Numbered from the stretch's first letter, positions 8,535 through 17,470 are shown. The stretch is DNA of 64,000 bases from Microbulbifer sp. YPW1 (GCF_013367775.1 NZ_CP055157.1:3670001-3734000); one strand, 5' to 3'. Notes: generated from the sequence alone by a model not told the origin. Program-made: numbers and translations.

Positions 8535-9134
8535 TTACTTATTGCTATTCGCGCTTTTAGCACCAACGAACATCGCAAATAGCCGAATGCCGATAGAAAT
8601 TAAAATCAGCATACTTGGCGCCGTAAGATCAGGCATCGTCTTTAATTGGGAGATTTCTCTTTGAATGATCATCGTTTGATGAGGGTTGGACTGGTGCTTC
8701 GAGATCTGGCTGACGTTTTGCTTAAGTAATTTATCGAATGACTCAATTTCTCCCGCAAGCATATCCAGGAGTTCCATTTCGTTCTTGCCTTCCGTTGGTA
8801 GCTTTCTCATGTCCGCGTTAATCGCATCACCAATTTTTTTCCATTCTTTAGCGAGGAAGGCTTCAAGCGATGAGAGCGTCCCTAGCTTCGAGTTCACGGA
8901 TTGATTGGTTCGATAGGCGTTGTGTCGATGGGTGTCGGCCGCCATTATTCTACCAAAGTGCTGTACGCTATGTTTAGCGCTATTCAGGTTCCGGCTGATT
9001 ATGGAGAGTTGATCCAGGGCATGAGCCAGAGTCTGATTCCAGTTCGGTTTTTTATCCTTATTCTTAATCGCATCCAGAGCAGTGTTAACCAGTCGATTCA
9101 CCTGTTCCTTGGTCGCGTGTTCGTTAATAGACAT
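8535..9134 (-). CDS. Hypothetical protein with C-terminal membrane anchor
   Basis: 199 residues. The first 165 are hydrophilic and mostly helical, with heptad-like stretches suggestive of coiled coil. A single hydrophobic segment near 174-190 (MLILISIGIRLFAMFV) ends the protein, followed by a short polar tail. I do not recognise the family. The start follows GAGG about ten bases upstream. It lies convergent to the repeat lipoprotein, between the two copies of the duplicated membrane-protein unit. Confidence 0.6.
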   Translation of the reverse strand: MSINEHATKEQVNRLVNTALDAIKNKDKKPNWNQTLAHALDQLSIISRNLNSAKHSVQHFGRIMAADTHRHNAYRTNQSVNSKLGTLSSLEAFLAKEWKKIGDAINADMRKLPTEGKNEMELLDMLAGEIESFDKLLKQNVSQISKHQSNPHQTMIIQREISQLKTMPDLTAPSMLILISIGIRLFAMFVGAKSANSNK

Positions 9135-9359
9135 ATCCTTTTATCCTCATAACGTCGTTGAGGAATGTGTTCTTTCTCTCTGATTTGATACGAATGTGCC
9201 ACATTCCATTTTTTCTTAGATGAAAACGTAAATTCTAAACTAAATTAGCCAGAGGGTATTTATCGGAAGGCTATGATTTTCGTGAAATCTGTGCTTCTTG
9301 CCTAACTCTCGAGGCGTGAAGGATTTGAAGAAAATATAGGATGATAGCTGAATTTTGTG

Positions 9360-9498
9360 ACACCCATTCGCACCCGCTGATTTTTTCATCCATTAGTCTA
9401 TGGTCATAACAGTAAGGGAAGAGGGAGATCGATATTCAGGTGCATGCCTGGGTGCGGATGACCAATCGCGACTACCTGCTGGTAACTCCGGACGTATG
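9360..9498 (+). pseudogene. RAYT leader and transposase remnant, copy 3
   Basis: From 'gacacccattcgcacccgctg' onward the sequence matches the leader and transposase of the first two RAYT remnants. It jumps from 'ggagatcgat' directly to 'attcaggtgcatgcctgg', removing the first part of the transposase. Both intact copies carry TCGAT at the two points that are joined, so this is a deletion between short direct repeats. It ends at the same 'ctggtaactccggac' junction as copy 2. The rest of the 9135-9509 gap is AT-rich with no gene that I can see. Confidence 0.75.
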
Positions 9499-9509
9499 AG
9501 GCTGGGTTT

Positions 9510-10190
9510 ATGGATAGGAAACCACTAGACACCGAGATTGATCACCACACTGCCAAATTGATCGTGGGATTTATCGCTTTGTCACTGGCGATTTTTACGG
9601 ACTTGCTGACACCTGGGGTCAGTATTAGCTCGATTAGTCTGGCATACCATTTAACGGATAATGCCCGAAATGTGTTCGTTGGCTCTCTCTGCGTAATATC
9701 GGCTTTTCTCTGGTCGTATAATGGCTACTCTTTGTTTCAGGCAGTCTTGAGTAAAGTCGCAGCAGTCGCTGTCGCAGCGGTGGCATTTTTTCCATGCGAT
9801 TGCTTTACCGGTCGGTTTGATGACGGCTCAACTCGAGAAGCTACGGTGACCGGGATTGTCCATACAGCCTCGGCAATTTCAATGTTCATTATCCTCGCAA
9901 TTTTTTGTTGGCTGTTTTACCTGCGAGCGAAAGAAAAAGATTCCAAAGAGGCGAAGGTTAGGGGGCGAATTTACAGAATCTGCGCAGTAGCCATGGTTGG
10001 CGCTATGGTCGCACAGTTGCTCGATATCCTGGACTGGGTAGATTTTAGCGGTATTACGCAGCGACTGACTTACTATGTCGAAGCGACAGGATTGATGGCA
10101 TTTGGTGTCGCGTGGATGACAGCGAGTCGTATGTTGCCATTTATTACTAATGAAGATGAGCGCGTAAGAATCGAGCTTTCTGGGAAGTAA
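9510..10190 (+). CDS. Multi-pass membrane protein of unknown function, copy B
   Basis: 226 residues, paralogue of the protein at 6579-7259, with the same length and about six membrane segments. Most residues are identical; the clearest difference is the loop after FFPCDC (GRFDDGSTREATVTG here, GRGIEVVDRETTVAG in copy A). Both frames are intact and changes are mostly conservative, which suggests both copies are under selection. Function unknown. Confidence 0.65.
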   Translation: MDRKPLDTEIDHHTAKLIVGFIALSLAIFTDLLTPGVSISSISLAYHLTDNARNVFVGSLCVISAFLWSYNGYSLFQAVLSKVAAVAVAAVAFFPCDCFTGRFDDGSTREATVTGIVHTASAISMFIILAIFCWLFYLRAKEKDSKEAKVRGRIYRICAVAMVGAMVAQLLDILDWVDFSGITQRLTYYVEATGLMAFGVAWMTASRMLPFITNEDERVRIELSGK

Positions 10191-10205
10191 GCAATCGTGC
10201 CCGAC

Positions 10206-10254
10206 GGTTGGCAGCGTTGGGGTTCCCGACCTTTGGCCGCGAGGAAGCGGCCAT
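10206..10254 (+). pseudogene. Fragment resembling codons 62-78 of polB
   Basis: A 27-bp exact match (10228-10254) to the DNA polymerase II gene at 30650-30676, extended upstream by weaker similarity (TTGGCAGC and a GGG-TTCC block) to about 10206. It contains the inverted repeat GGCCGC-GAGGAA-GCGGCC. It lies 16 bp after the stop of the second membrane-protein copy, so it may also act as a weak hairpin there. No polymerase sequence continues past 10254. Confidence 0.55.
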
Positions 10255-10424
10255 TTGTTCGGCTCGGAAACCCTGACTGCGATTTTCTACACCAGGTGGT
10301 TGAACTGGTTGCTGCTGCGCCTCTCGTTGCCGTGCGCGTCACGCTCGGTTGGCTGATTGGTATAGAAGTCCCGCGGCGAGTCATCGCTCTGAGCAAAGTT
10401 GCCGCCCCCCGAGAGGGTGGCCTT

Positions 10425-10595
10425 TTAGCAATTGCCTTTTTTTGCCTGTCCCGGTGGGCAGTGCCCCCGACTGCCGCCGACAATGACGCTAGGGACTAAT
10501 ATCTTGGCAGGTTTCATTTCCAGGCTTGGGCCAACAACTGCGCAGCCGTTAAGAAAAGCGGATGCGCACAGGATCAGAGCGATTTTCAGTTTCAT
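10425..10595 (-). CDS. Small lipoprotein with CPPGQAKKG motif
   Basis: 56 residues from the ATG at 10595; an in-frame start at 10628 would spoil the signal peptide. MKLKIALILCASAFLNGC is a standard lipoprotein signal with Cys18 as the lipidated residue. The tail reads GHCPPGQAKKGNC; CPPG-x-AKKG motifs recur at the C termini of small exported proteins of unknown function. It stands alone between the duplicated membrane gene and the OmpW-like gene. Confidence 0.6.
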   Translation of the reverse strand: MKLKIALILCASAFLNGCAVVGPSLEMKPAKILVPSVIVGGSRGHCPPGQAKKGNC

Positions 10596-10815
10596 GGGAA
10601 TGCTGTCGTAAGTGAATTTGCCCGCCATGCTAAAGCCGGCGTGGCAGGAGATCTATTTGTCTTACGGGCTTTTGCCCCGATTTGAGGGCCGTTTCTCACT
10701 GCAATCCTTCCGAAGGTGCGGCTGTTCACAGAGCGAGCGCGGAGTCTGGCACAGGTATGAGTTCGGCTCAGGCCGAAGGGTTTGGCGGGTACAAAGACTC
10801 GGACGGTCTTTTACA

Positions 10816-10842
10816 GACACAAAAATGGGCGCCGAAGCGCCC
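10816..10842 (-). terminator. UUCG-type intrinsic terminator of the OmpW-like gene
   Basis: On the minus strand GGGCGC-TTCG-GCGCCC is followed by ATTTTTGTG, 25 bp after the stop of the gene at 10868-11650. The 16-bp hairpin core is identical to the one at 8492-8507. Confidence 0.75.
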
Positions 10843-10867
10843 GAGATAATCTGCCGAATCCAGAGGG

Positions 10868-11650
10868 TCAGAAGGAGAATTTATATCCTACTGACAGATT
10901 GAGCGTCCACGGATCATAGATGTAGTCACCGGAATAGGACTCAAACACCGGCGCTACTCCCGCGGGCGGTGGGACGTCATCCAGAAGCTGTAACCGCATA
11001 TCGGTCATGGACCGCGAGTAAATCGCGGCGACATTTACCAGCCACGAACTATCGCGTCCGAAATTGAAATCCATACCCGCTTGCCAGGTATAGCCCCAGG
11101 AGGAACCCAGATCGAAGTTGCCGCGCAGGCCAAATTCGGCAAGGTCTTTCCGCGCTGCGCGATTAAGGCCGCTTTCACCGAAGTCGGTATAGCTGATTCC
11201 GCCACCTATATAAGGCTGGACCATACAGGTCGCATCCAGGGGGTAGAATTTCAGGCTTGCGGTACTGATGTTGGCATCAAAACTGACAACATCACGATAA
11301 GCGACATCGTCGAAACCGAGGGAGAAAAAGCCGTCACCGTGACTGCTATTATGTTTGTCGCCGTCCATATAGCCAAGTTCGATGCCCCAGTGCTCTACCG
11401 GTTTCCACTCGAAGTTGAGATACCAGCCCCACTCGGAACCGGGATCGACGTTAGAGCGAAATGCATCGAAATACCGGTAGGTATCGTCGACAAAGCTAAC
11501 CTCGTCATCGCCTGCGGAAATATAGTATCCGCCAACACGGACGATAAAGTCCTGTGGTCCGGTCAAGCCGAGGGGGTTGGCCGAGGCGGTAGTACTCAGT
11601 GCCAAAACCAGCGGTGCCAGGATGGGTGAAAATTTCAATATCCGTTTCAT
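10868..11650 (-). CDS. OmpW-like outer-membrane beta-barrel protein
   Basis: 260 residues with a signal peptide cleaved after STTASA (about 24). The mature part alternates hydrophobic and polar residues, with an 'EWKPVEHWGIELGYMDGDKH' strand, an 'ASLKFYPL....VQPYIGGGISYTDF' block typical of OmpW-type 8-stranded barrels, and a C-terminal strand ending in Phe (NLSVGYKFSF), the usual BAM signal. OmpW proteins are small pores for hydrophobic compounds. The gene is monocistronic with GGAG before the start and its own terminator. Family assignment within small barrels is moderately sure. Confidence 0.7.
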   Translation of the reverse strand: MKRILKFSPILAPLVLALSTTASANPLGLTGPQDFIVRVGGYYISAGDDEVSFVDDTYRYFDAFRSNVDPGSEWGWYLNFEWKPVEHWGIELGYMDGDKHNSSHGDGFFSLGFDDVAYRDVVSFDANISTASLKFYPLDATCMVQPYIGGGISYTDFGESGLNRAARKDLAEFGLRGNFDLGSSWGYTWQAGMDFNFGRDSSWLVNVAAIYSRSMTDMRLQLLDDVPPPAGVAPVFESYSGDYIYDPWTLNLSVGYKFSF

Positions 11651-11749
11651 TCAAGGTAACTCCATATATACCCATTGAATCAAAAGTGTAATACAGCCCT
11701 TTTCAGTAGATTAAAAAACAACCAACTTTGCATGCCAAAATCGCACCCG

Positions 11750-11777
11750 TTGACATGAAAGGGGATTCAAATAGTAT
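11750..11777 (+). promoter_or_regulatory. Sigma-70-type promoter upstream of the TonB-receptor-like gene
   Basis: TTGACA (11750-11755), 16-bp spacer, TAGTAT (11772-11777). It lies about 200 bp before the start at 11982, giving a long leader. The 332-bp gap 11651-11981 contains this promoter and, towards 11650, the upstream region of the divergent OmpW-like gene. No other gene is visible in it. Confidence 0.5.
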
Positions 11778-11981
11778 CGAGAGAAGTGGTACCCAGGTGC
11801 GCAAAGTGCTTTTCTGGATGCCTTTCGGGAGGCAACTTCATTTATTGCAGTTGGTTGATTATTAGCCAGCTTTGGCTCCTTCACGTAGCTTTCACATCCC
11901 GGCGACTTTTTGGTTACATTGGCGTTGCTAGCCTCTCGGCGTTTCATCAAATAAAAACGGCCAATGTTTGGGGATGGCAAC

Positions 11982-14363
11982 ATGAGCAAGCAATTGAAAC
12001 AGGTATCGTGGTTGGCTCTATCGGCGCACCTGATTGGATTACCACTTGTCGCACACGCCGCAGAGGCGCCCGGCGCACTGACATTCATCGTCAAAGACCA
12101 GTATACCGACCGGCCGCTCTCATCCGTGCAGATCACGCTCGAGGAACGGGAAACCAATACCACGCGATCTGTACAGACCGATGCACAAGGTCGCATCGTC
12201 ATTGACCAGCTCGACCCCGGCCTCTACTCGGTGAGCGTCGCCAAAGGCGGGTTCAATTCCCTGTATGAGCCAAGCATCCGCGTGGTTACGCGCAAAAACG
12301 TCAAACTCGAACTCGAACTTGGCGAGCAGGCGCTTGAGGAGGTTGAGGTCCGGGCACAGCAGCCGCAAGCATTGTCCGTTAACAGCACCTACCTCGATCG
12401 AGAGGCGTTGCGCAGTGCGGTTGGTGGCGGCGCAGACCCGCTGCTTTCACTAGATGGTTTACCGGGCCTGGCATCCGCCAGTGAGTTTGCGAGCTTCAGC
12501 GTACGTGGCCGTGGCCCCCGGGATAATCTGATATTCGTGGATGACTTTCCCTTTGATAAAGCGGTGCACTTTGATGCGACGCTGGGTGAAGAGGAAGATG
12601 TCGGTGGTGGCGGCCGCTTCTCGATTTTCGCACCGAATGTGATCAGCGGTGCCGAGTTTTCACCGGGTGGGTGGAGTGCGGCTTATGGCGGCCGGGCAGC
12701 ATCGCTACTCAATCTGGACGTCGCTGACGGCAACCCCAGTCCTTCAGCCAGTTTCCGCTACGACCTTGCGGGCTATGAAATTGGTTATGACGGTCCTACC
12801 GGCATCACGGAAGACTCTACCTTGCTCGTTTCTGCCCGACGGCTGGATTTCGGCGCTTTGTTTGAAACGATCGAAGAGCTCGATATCGGTGAGCCGGTCT
12901 TGAGAGACGTCATCGTGAAGTCGGTCATACCCCTCAACCAGAACCACACCTTCGAAATTCTGTTGATGGATACGCACGAGGACTATACCCGCGGTGTAAC
13001 CCACGTGTTTGCATCGCCCAATTTCGAAGATGCGTCACTTCAGGACTCTGAACAGGATAGTGATTTGTACGGTATGACGTTGCGCTCCCTGGTCGGTGAC
13101 GACGCTGTCTGGACCAACAAGGTGTACTACCGCACAAGCGACAAGGTCAGTTCAGAGGGTGAATCATTTCCTGATCTCGTACCTGAGGGATCGCCTGCGT
13201 CCAGCTTTCCGGTGCGGGAAGACATCATCACCATCGGTGAGGCCGAGACGGAGATCGGCTGGCGCAGTGACTTCGAGAAGGTAAACCAATGGGGTGTATT
13301 CAGTGCCGGTACGCGAGTCACGCAGATTGAGCTGGACTACAACACCGTCCTGGATGGGGATTGGATCCGATATGTCTATGACGATGATGATTTCAGGCCA
13401 GACCCTGATCAGCGCTTTGTTGTACTGACGCCCGAGAGTATCAACTCTTCGCTTGTTCAGAAGGAAACCAATTACGCCGGTTACGTAGAGCAGCTGTTTG
13501 AACAGGGCGATTGGGATATCCGCACAGGTATGCGGTTTGAACGCGACGGCTTTGCCGACCAGAGCTTTGCGTCGCCCAGGTTCAGCGTCAATTGGCGGCC
13601 GAGTACAAAGGTTCGATATTTTGCGACTGCCGGACTGTTCCATCAGTCACCGCGGTTCCTGGAACTGGCCGCGAACGAAGCGAACGATCTTGAGAATGAA
13701 GAAATTACCCACGCCAGTATCGGCTATGAATACTTCCCGAACAGCAATTGGTCGGTGTTGACGGAAGCCTACTATCAAAATCTCGACAACCTGGTGGTAG
13801 ACCTCGACCGGGCAAGCGGGACCTTTGCGAACATTGGTGACGGCACATCTTACGGCGTTGATGTTGTGGCCAACGGTATGATTCGCGAGGGCATTTACGC
13901 GACCGCAACCTATTCATACAACGATGCGGTAGTCGACCGGAAAGACGGTCGCGGTGACGTTGCCGCTGACTTCAGCCGCGAGCATGTGGCTACCCTGGGC
14001 CTGACCTGGGAAATCAGCAGCCGCTGGAAGGTCGCCGGGCGCTACAAATACCTTTCCGGCACACCCGATGACCTCTTTATTATTCACTCAGACGTGTTGG
14101 GGGCGGGGCAGCCGCTGCGCTACTCGAAGGAGATCATTGAGCGGAATGTGGGCCGCACCAGTGGTGCCGGTTCGTTGAACGTTCGTGTTGACTACCGGCG
14201 CGCATTCGGTCCCATCGACGTAACCGCTTTTCTCGATGTCATCAACGTAACGGCCGCATCGTCGAGCGACGAGTCCGAATTTGACTACCGCCGGGGTGTT
14301 GTAGTGCAGGATGATAGCGAAGCCGAGCCGCTTATTGGCCTGAGGTTGGACTATGCCTGGTAA
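11982..14363 (+). CDS. TonB-dependent-receptor-like outer-membrane protein with N-terminal carboxypeptidase-regulatory-like domain
   Basis: 793 residues from the ATG at 11982, chosen because the signal peptide (MSKQLKQVSWLALSAHL... ending VAHA) starts there. Residues about 30-110 form a CarboxypepD_reg-like beta-sandwich ('DQYTDRPLSSVQITLEE', 'QTDAQGRIVIDQLDPGLYSV'). A plug-like domain follows ('GGGADPLLSLDGLPGL', 'FSVRGRGPRDNLIFVDDFPF', 'GGWSAAYGGRAASLL'), then a long barrel with paired aromatic strands. The C terminus is LRLDYAW, an aromatic end. No clear TonB box is visible. Substrate unknown. A response regulator gene starts 26 bp later, so receptor, regulator and kinase may form one operon. 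Confidence 0.75.
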   Translation: MSKQLKQVSWLALSAHLIGLPLVAHAAEAPGALTFIVKDQYTDRPLSSVQITLEERETNTTRSVQTDAQGRIVIDQLDPGLYSVSVAKGGFNSLYEPSIRVVTRKNVKLELELGEQALEEVEVRAQQPQALSVNSTYLDREALRSAVGGGADPLLSLDGLPGLASASEFASFSVRGRGPRDNLIFVDDFPFDKAVHFDATLGEEEDVGGGGRFSIFAPNVISGAEFSPGGWSAAYGGRAASLLNLDVADGNPSPSASFRYDLAGYEIGYDGPTGITEDSTLLVSARRLDFGALFETIEELDIGEPVLRDVIVKSVIPLNQNHTFEILLMDTHEDYTRGVTHVFASPNFEDASLQDSEQDSDLYGMTLRSLVGDDAVWTNKVYYRTSDKVSSEGESFPDLVPEGSPASSFPVREDIITIGEAETEIGWRSDFEKVNQWGVFSAGTRVTQIELDYNTVLDGDWIRYVYDDDDFRPDPDQRFVVLTPESINSSLVQKETNYAGYVEQLFEQGDWDIRTGMRFERDGFADQSFASPRFSVNWRPSTKVRYFATAGLFHQSPRFLELAANEANDLENEEITHASIGYEYFPNSNWSVLTEAYYQNLDNLVVDLDRASGTFANIGDGTSYGVDVVANGMIREGIYATATYSYNDAVVDRKDGRGDVAADFSREHVATLGLTWEISSRWKVAGRYKYLSGTPDDLFIIHSDVLGAGQPLRYSKEIIERNVGRTSGAGSLNVRVDYRRAFGPIDVTAFLDVINVTAASSSDESEFDYRRGVVVQDDSEAEPLIGLRLDYAW

Positions 14364-14388
14364 ATCGTGCCTGGTAAGGGGGTAGGGG

Positions 14389-15093
14389 ATGATACACGCG
14401 CTAGGTGCCGCGCCGATCAGAGTGTTGGTTGTCGAAGACAATCGCGATATTTGTGAGAACATTGCCGCGTATCTCGAAAAGCACGGCTATCTTATGGATT
14501 TTGCCTATGACGGTATCAGCGCTATGCACCTGGCTTTGACGAATCCGTTCGACGTGATTGTCCTGGACCTGATGCTTCCGAGGATGGATGGCCTGAATTT
14601 CTGCCAAAAGCTGCGAATTGATGCCCAAGTAGAAACGCCCGTACTTATGCTCACCGCGAGAGACACGCTCGACGATAAGCTCAAGGGGTTCGAGGCGGGC
14701 GCCGATGACTATTTGGTTAAGCCATTCGCATTACAAGAGCTCCACGCGCGACTGCAGGCGCTGTACAAACGAAGCCGGGGAAAAGCCACCAACCTGTTGA
14801 CGGTCGGCGATCTGACGATGAACAGGTCCACGCTGGAAGTGCATCGCGCAGGGCAGCGGATTGATCTTGCTCCCGCCGGGATGAGACTGCTGCAGCGATT
14901 GATGGAGGCGGCTCCGTCCGTCGTGGCTCGCGATGATCTCGAAACCTTATTGTGGGCCGACGAGCGTCCCGATGGTGACGCGCTTCGCTCACACATGTAC
15001 AAACTGCGGCAGGCCGTCGATCGGCCGTTTGATAGCGCGCTCATTCACACGGTGCATCGCATCGGGTACCGCATTGCGGAGGAAGCCGAGTAA
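14389..15093 (+). CDS. OmpR/PhoB-family response regulator
   Basis: 234 residues. The receiver domain (9-125) has the acidic pocket E16-D17, phosphoacceptor D60 in VIVLDLMLP, T89 and K111 in LVKPF. The C-terminal winged-helix domain (about 135-230) ends with 'IHTVHRIGYRIAE', the typical OmpR-family recognition and wing region. A strong GGTAGGGG ribosome site precedes the ATG. The stop codon shares one base with the start of the histidine kinase gene, so they are translationally coupled partners. Likely target: the receptor gene just upstream (inference from position). Confidence 0.9.
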   Translation: MIHALGAAPIRVLVVEDNRDICENIAAYLEKHGYLMDFAYDGISAMHLALTNPFDVIVLDLMLPRMDGLNFCQKLRIDAQVETPVLMLTARDTLDDKLKGFEAGADDYLVKPFALQELHARLQALYKRSRGKATNLLTVGDLTMNRSTLEVHRAGQRIDLAPAGMRLLQRLMEAAPSVVARDDLETLLWADERPDGDALRSHMYKLRQAVDRPFDSALIHTVHRIGYRIAEEAE

Positions 15094-16343
15094 TGTACCG
15101 GCACAGTTTGCGCAGGCGTGTTGCCATCGCCTTCGCGATGTGTGTTGCTGTGCTCAGCGTGGTCTGGGGATTCGCGTTCTTCGCTGCGATCCGGTTGAGC
15201 GAAGACCGTGTGCTGGCGCAGCAGCTACAGAGTGCCGCCGAAAACTATCCCTCTCTGACGAGTAACCTTCGCGGATACGAGGAGGTTGATAGCTTGCCGG
15301 TGTCACTCAGGCAATGGGCACAGACGAACCCCAGTGAGGGACTGTACGAGTTCGAAGCTGAGGAGTTACATGTTGCGGTGGTGCCTGGCAGCAATGGACA
15401 GCGACGTGCCTTTGTGGTTTTCGACGTTTCTGATATTGAGGCTGCTTCGTCAGAGGACTGGTGGTTGCTGCTGGTGATCACGGGGGTTGTGGGCGCGCTC
15501 GGGGCGCTTGGTTTCGGGCTGGGCGTTCTTGTGATGCGTAGAGCGGTCGCCCCTGTCGCGCAGCTCGCTAAAGTGGTCGCAGATATCGACCCAGAGCAAC
15601 TGTCGGCCGAAGATCATAAACGCATAGAGCCCAACCGGTTCGGCGATGATGAGGTTGGCGTGCTCGCCAGGACGATCGAGAAGACACTTGAGCGTATCAG
15701 CGCGTTTGTGGAGCGGGAGCGATACTTTACCGGTTCAGCCAGTCATGAGTTGCGCACGCCGATCACTGTGATCATGGGCGCGCTTGAGCTATTAGAGGAA
15801 AGCGATCTGTCAGTGACCGATAGGAGGGTGGTAGATCGCGTGAAGCGCGCGACGTTCGAAATGAAAGCCACGGTCGAAATGTTCTTGTGCCTCGCCCGCG
15901 AAACCGACGGTGGGCAGTATAACGAGCAGTTTTTAGTCATGCCCCTGGTAAGCCAGGCGATAGACCAGCAGCGCCACTTGTTGAGCGGCAAGTGTGTTGA
16001 TGTTGAAATCAACCTGAACGATGTCGAAATCGCTGATCTATCAAAACCCATAGCTTGCGGGCATTCACAGGCGTTTTCTATCGCGGTCAATAATCTGGTG
16101 CGAAATGCGTTCGAGCACACGCTTGACGGGCAGGGACCGGTCACAATTCACATCAAAGAGCGCGTGCTATTCGTCACCAATCAGGTGAGTACTGAAACTA
16201 ATGAGCGGCACACGCCGACCGAGACCTCGTCTCAAGGGTATGGCCTGGGTCTGGGTATCGTGCAACGGTTGTGTGAACGCAATGGCTGGTCGTTTTCATT
16301 GTATGCTGATGAGGCGCGGGTAGCTGCCAGTCTTTCGTGGTGA
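15093..16343 (+). CDS. Sensor histidine kinase
   Basis: 416 residues. Membrane segments at about 10-32 and 124-148 flank a short periplasmic sensor of about 90 residues. HAMP-like linker, then HisKA with the GSASHELRTPITV motif (phospho-acceptor His218), N box 'NNLVRNAFEHT' and G box 'GYGLGLGIVQRL'. Residues after the G box are few, so the ATPase domain is compact, as in short QseC/PhoR-like kinases. Overlaps the response regulator gene by one base and should phosphorylate it. Confidence 0.88.
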   Translation: MYRHSLRRRVAIAFAMCVAVLSVVWGFAFFAAIRLSEDRVLAQQLQSAAENYPSLTSNLRGYEEVDSLPVSLRQWAQTNPSEGLYEFEAEELHVAVVPGSNGQRRAFVVFDVSDIEAASSEDWWLLLVITGVVGALGALGFGLGVLVMRRAVAPVAQLAKVVADIDPEQLSAEDHKRIEPNRFGDDEVGVLARTIEKTLERISAFVERERYFTGSASHELRTPITVIMGALELLEESDLSVTDRRVVDRVKRATFEMKATVEMFLCLARETDGGQYNEQFLVMPLVSQAIDQQRHLLSGKCVDVEINLNDVEIADLSKPIACGHSQAFSIAVNNLVRNAFEHTLDGQGPVTIHIKERVLFVTNQVSTETNERHTPTETSSQGYGLGLGIVQRLCERNGWSFSLYADEARVAASLSW

Positions 16344-16474
16344 TGGCGTCAGACCCGCGATACACGGCCAGGCTTCTAAAGTGACCAGGTTAATACAGTT
16401 TTTGATAATTGTGGTTCAATGGAGTCCGCTCTGACTTTATTATGACCGCATAGGTAGTCAACTGAGGGAACAGG

Positions 16475-17461
16475 GTGACCTTTACACGCAAGCCGCAATC
16501 CTCCGTCTCAGACTCCGCGTCTGTCTCGTCCCGAGTTGGTAATCAGGGGCCAATAACCATCTCGACTCCAGTGACTCCACTGATGGAAGTTGTCCATCTA
16601 AAAAGCATGGTAAACACAACCTTGCTGGAGCTTCTACCCGCTAAAGAAACGCCGCCCACGTATCTGCATCAAGCAATGCATTACGCTTTAATGGGGCCAG
16701 GCAAGCGCTTGCGCCCGCTTCTTACGCTTCTGGCTGCGAACGTGGCCACTGACAGTCACTTACTTCGCATGGCCTGCGTATCGGAACTGGTGCATACCGC
16801 TTCGCTGATTCTCGACGACCTGCCCTGTATGGACAATGCGACGATGCGCCGCGATCGCCCTTGCACGCACATACGCTTTTCCGAAAGCACAGCCATTCTT
16901 GCATCAACCAACCTCCTCAATCTCGCGTACGGGATTATCGCCAATTGCCCCAACGTGGATGCTTCCACCAAAGTCGCCGTGAGTGCGCATCTCAGTCATG
17001 TTATTGGTTCTATGGGGCTAGTTGGCGGGCAGGTCGCGGATTTACAAAATCAGCCCGTGGGTGCCAAGAGCGAAGTCGAGCAACTCTATCACCAGAAAAC
17101 AGGTTGCCTGTTTGAGTTTTCCGTCGTCACTGGTGCACGGCTTGTGGGGCTGGACGCAGAAGCGATAGAGGCATTGACGCGCTTTGCCCGTGCCTTTGGT
17201 CTGGTGTTTCAGCTTTACGACGATATGTTGGACCACAGTATCTTTGCGCAAGAGACCGGTAAGGACGTGCAGCAGGATGTGGCGAAAACCACTTTGCTTT
17301 CTCTTTACACACCGGAAGAATTGCGTGGTGCATTTAGCGACGCACAGGCAATGGCGAGAGAGCAATTGCGCAGAGCAGGGCACGAAGAATCCTTACTCGC
17401 CGCACTCGTGGAGCAACAGTTCGCTACCTTCAACGGTGCGGCGCAGAGGCTCGGGAGTTAG
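16475..17461 (+). CDS. crtE: Geranylgeranyl diphosphate synthase
   Basis: 328 residues from a GTG start preceded by GAGGGA. Makes GGPP from farnesyl/isopentenyl diphosphate, the C20 precursor of phytoene. First aspartate-rich motif DDLPCMD (114-120, with the two-residue insertion typical of bacterial type II enzymes) followed by MRRDRP; second motif DDMLD (249-253). 'GQVADL' and 'KTG' substrate-site motifs are present. The first 40 residues (Ser/Thr/Pro-rich) are extra relative to most CrtE; an internal ATG at residue 37 or 45 is an alternative start. First gene of the carotenoid operon. Confidence 0.9.
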   Translation: MTFTRKPQSSVSDSASVSSRVGNQGPITISTPVTPLMEVVHLKSMVNTTLLELLPAKETPPTYLHQAMHYALMGPGKRLRPLLTLLAANVATDSHLLRMACVSELVHTASLILDDLPCMDNATMRRDRPCTHIRFSESTAILASTNLLNLAYGIIANCPNVDASTKVAVSAHLSHVIGSMGLVGGQVADLQNQPVGAKSEVEQLYHQKTGCLFEFSVVTGARLVGLDAEAIEALTRFARAFGLVFQLYDDMLDHSIFAQETGKDVQQDVAKTTLLSLYTPEELRGAFSDAQAMAREQLRRAGHEESLLAALVEQQFATFNGAAQRLGS

Positions 17462-17470
17462 ACCTGGCGA

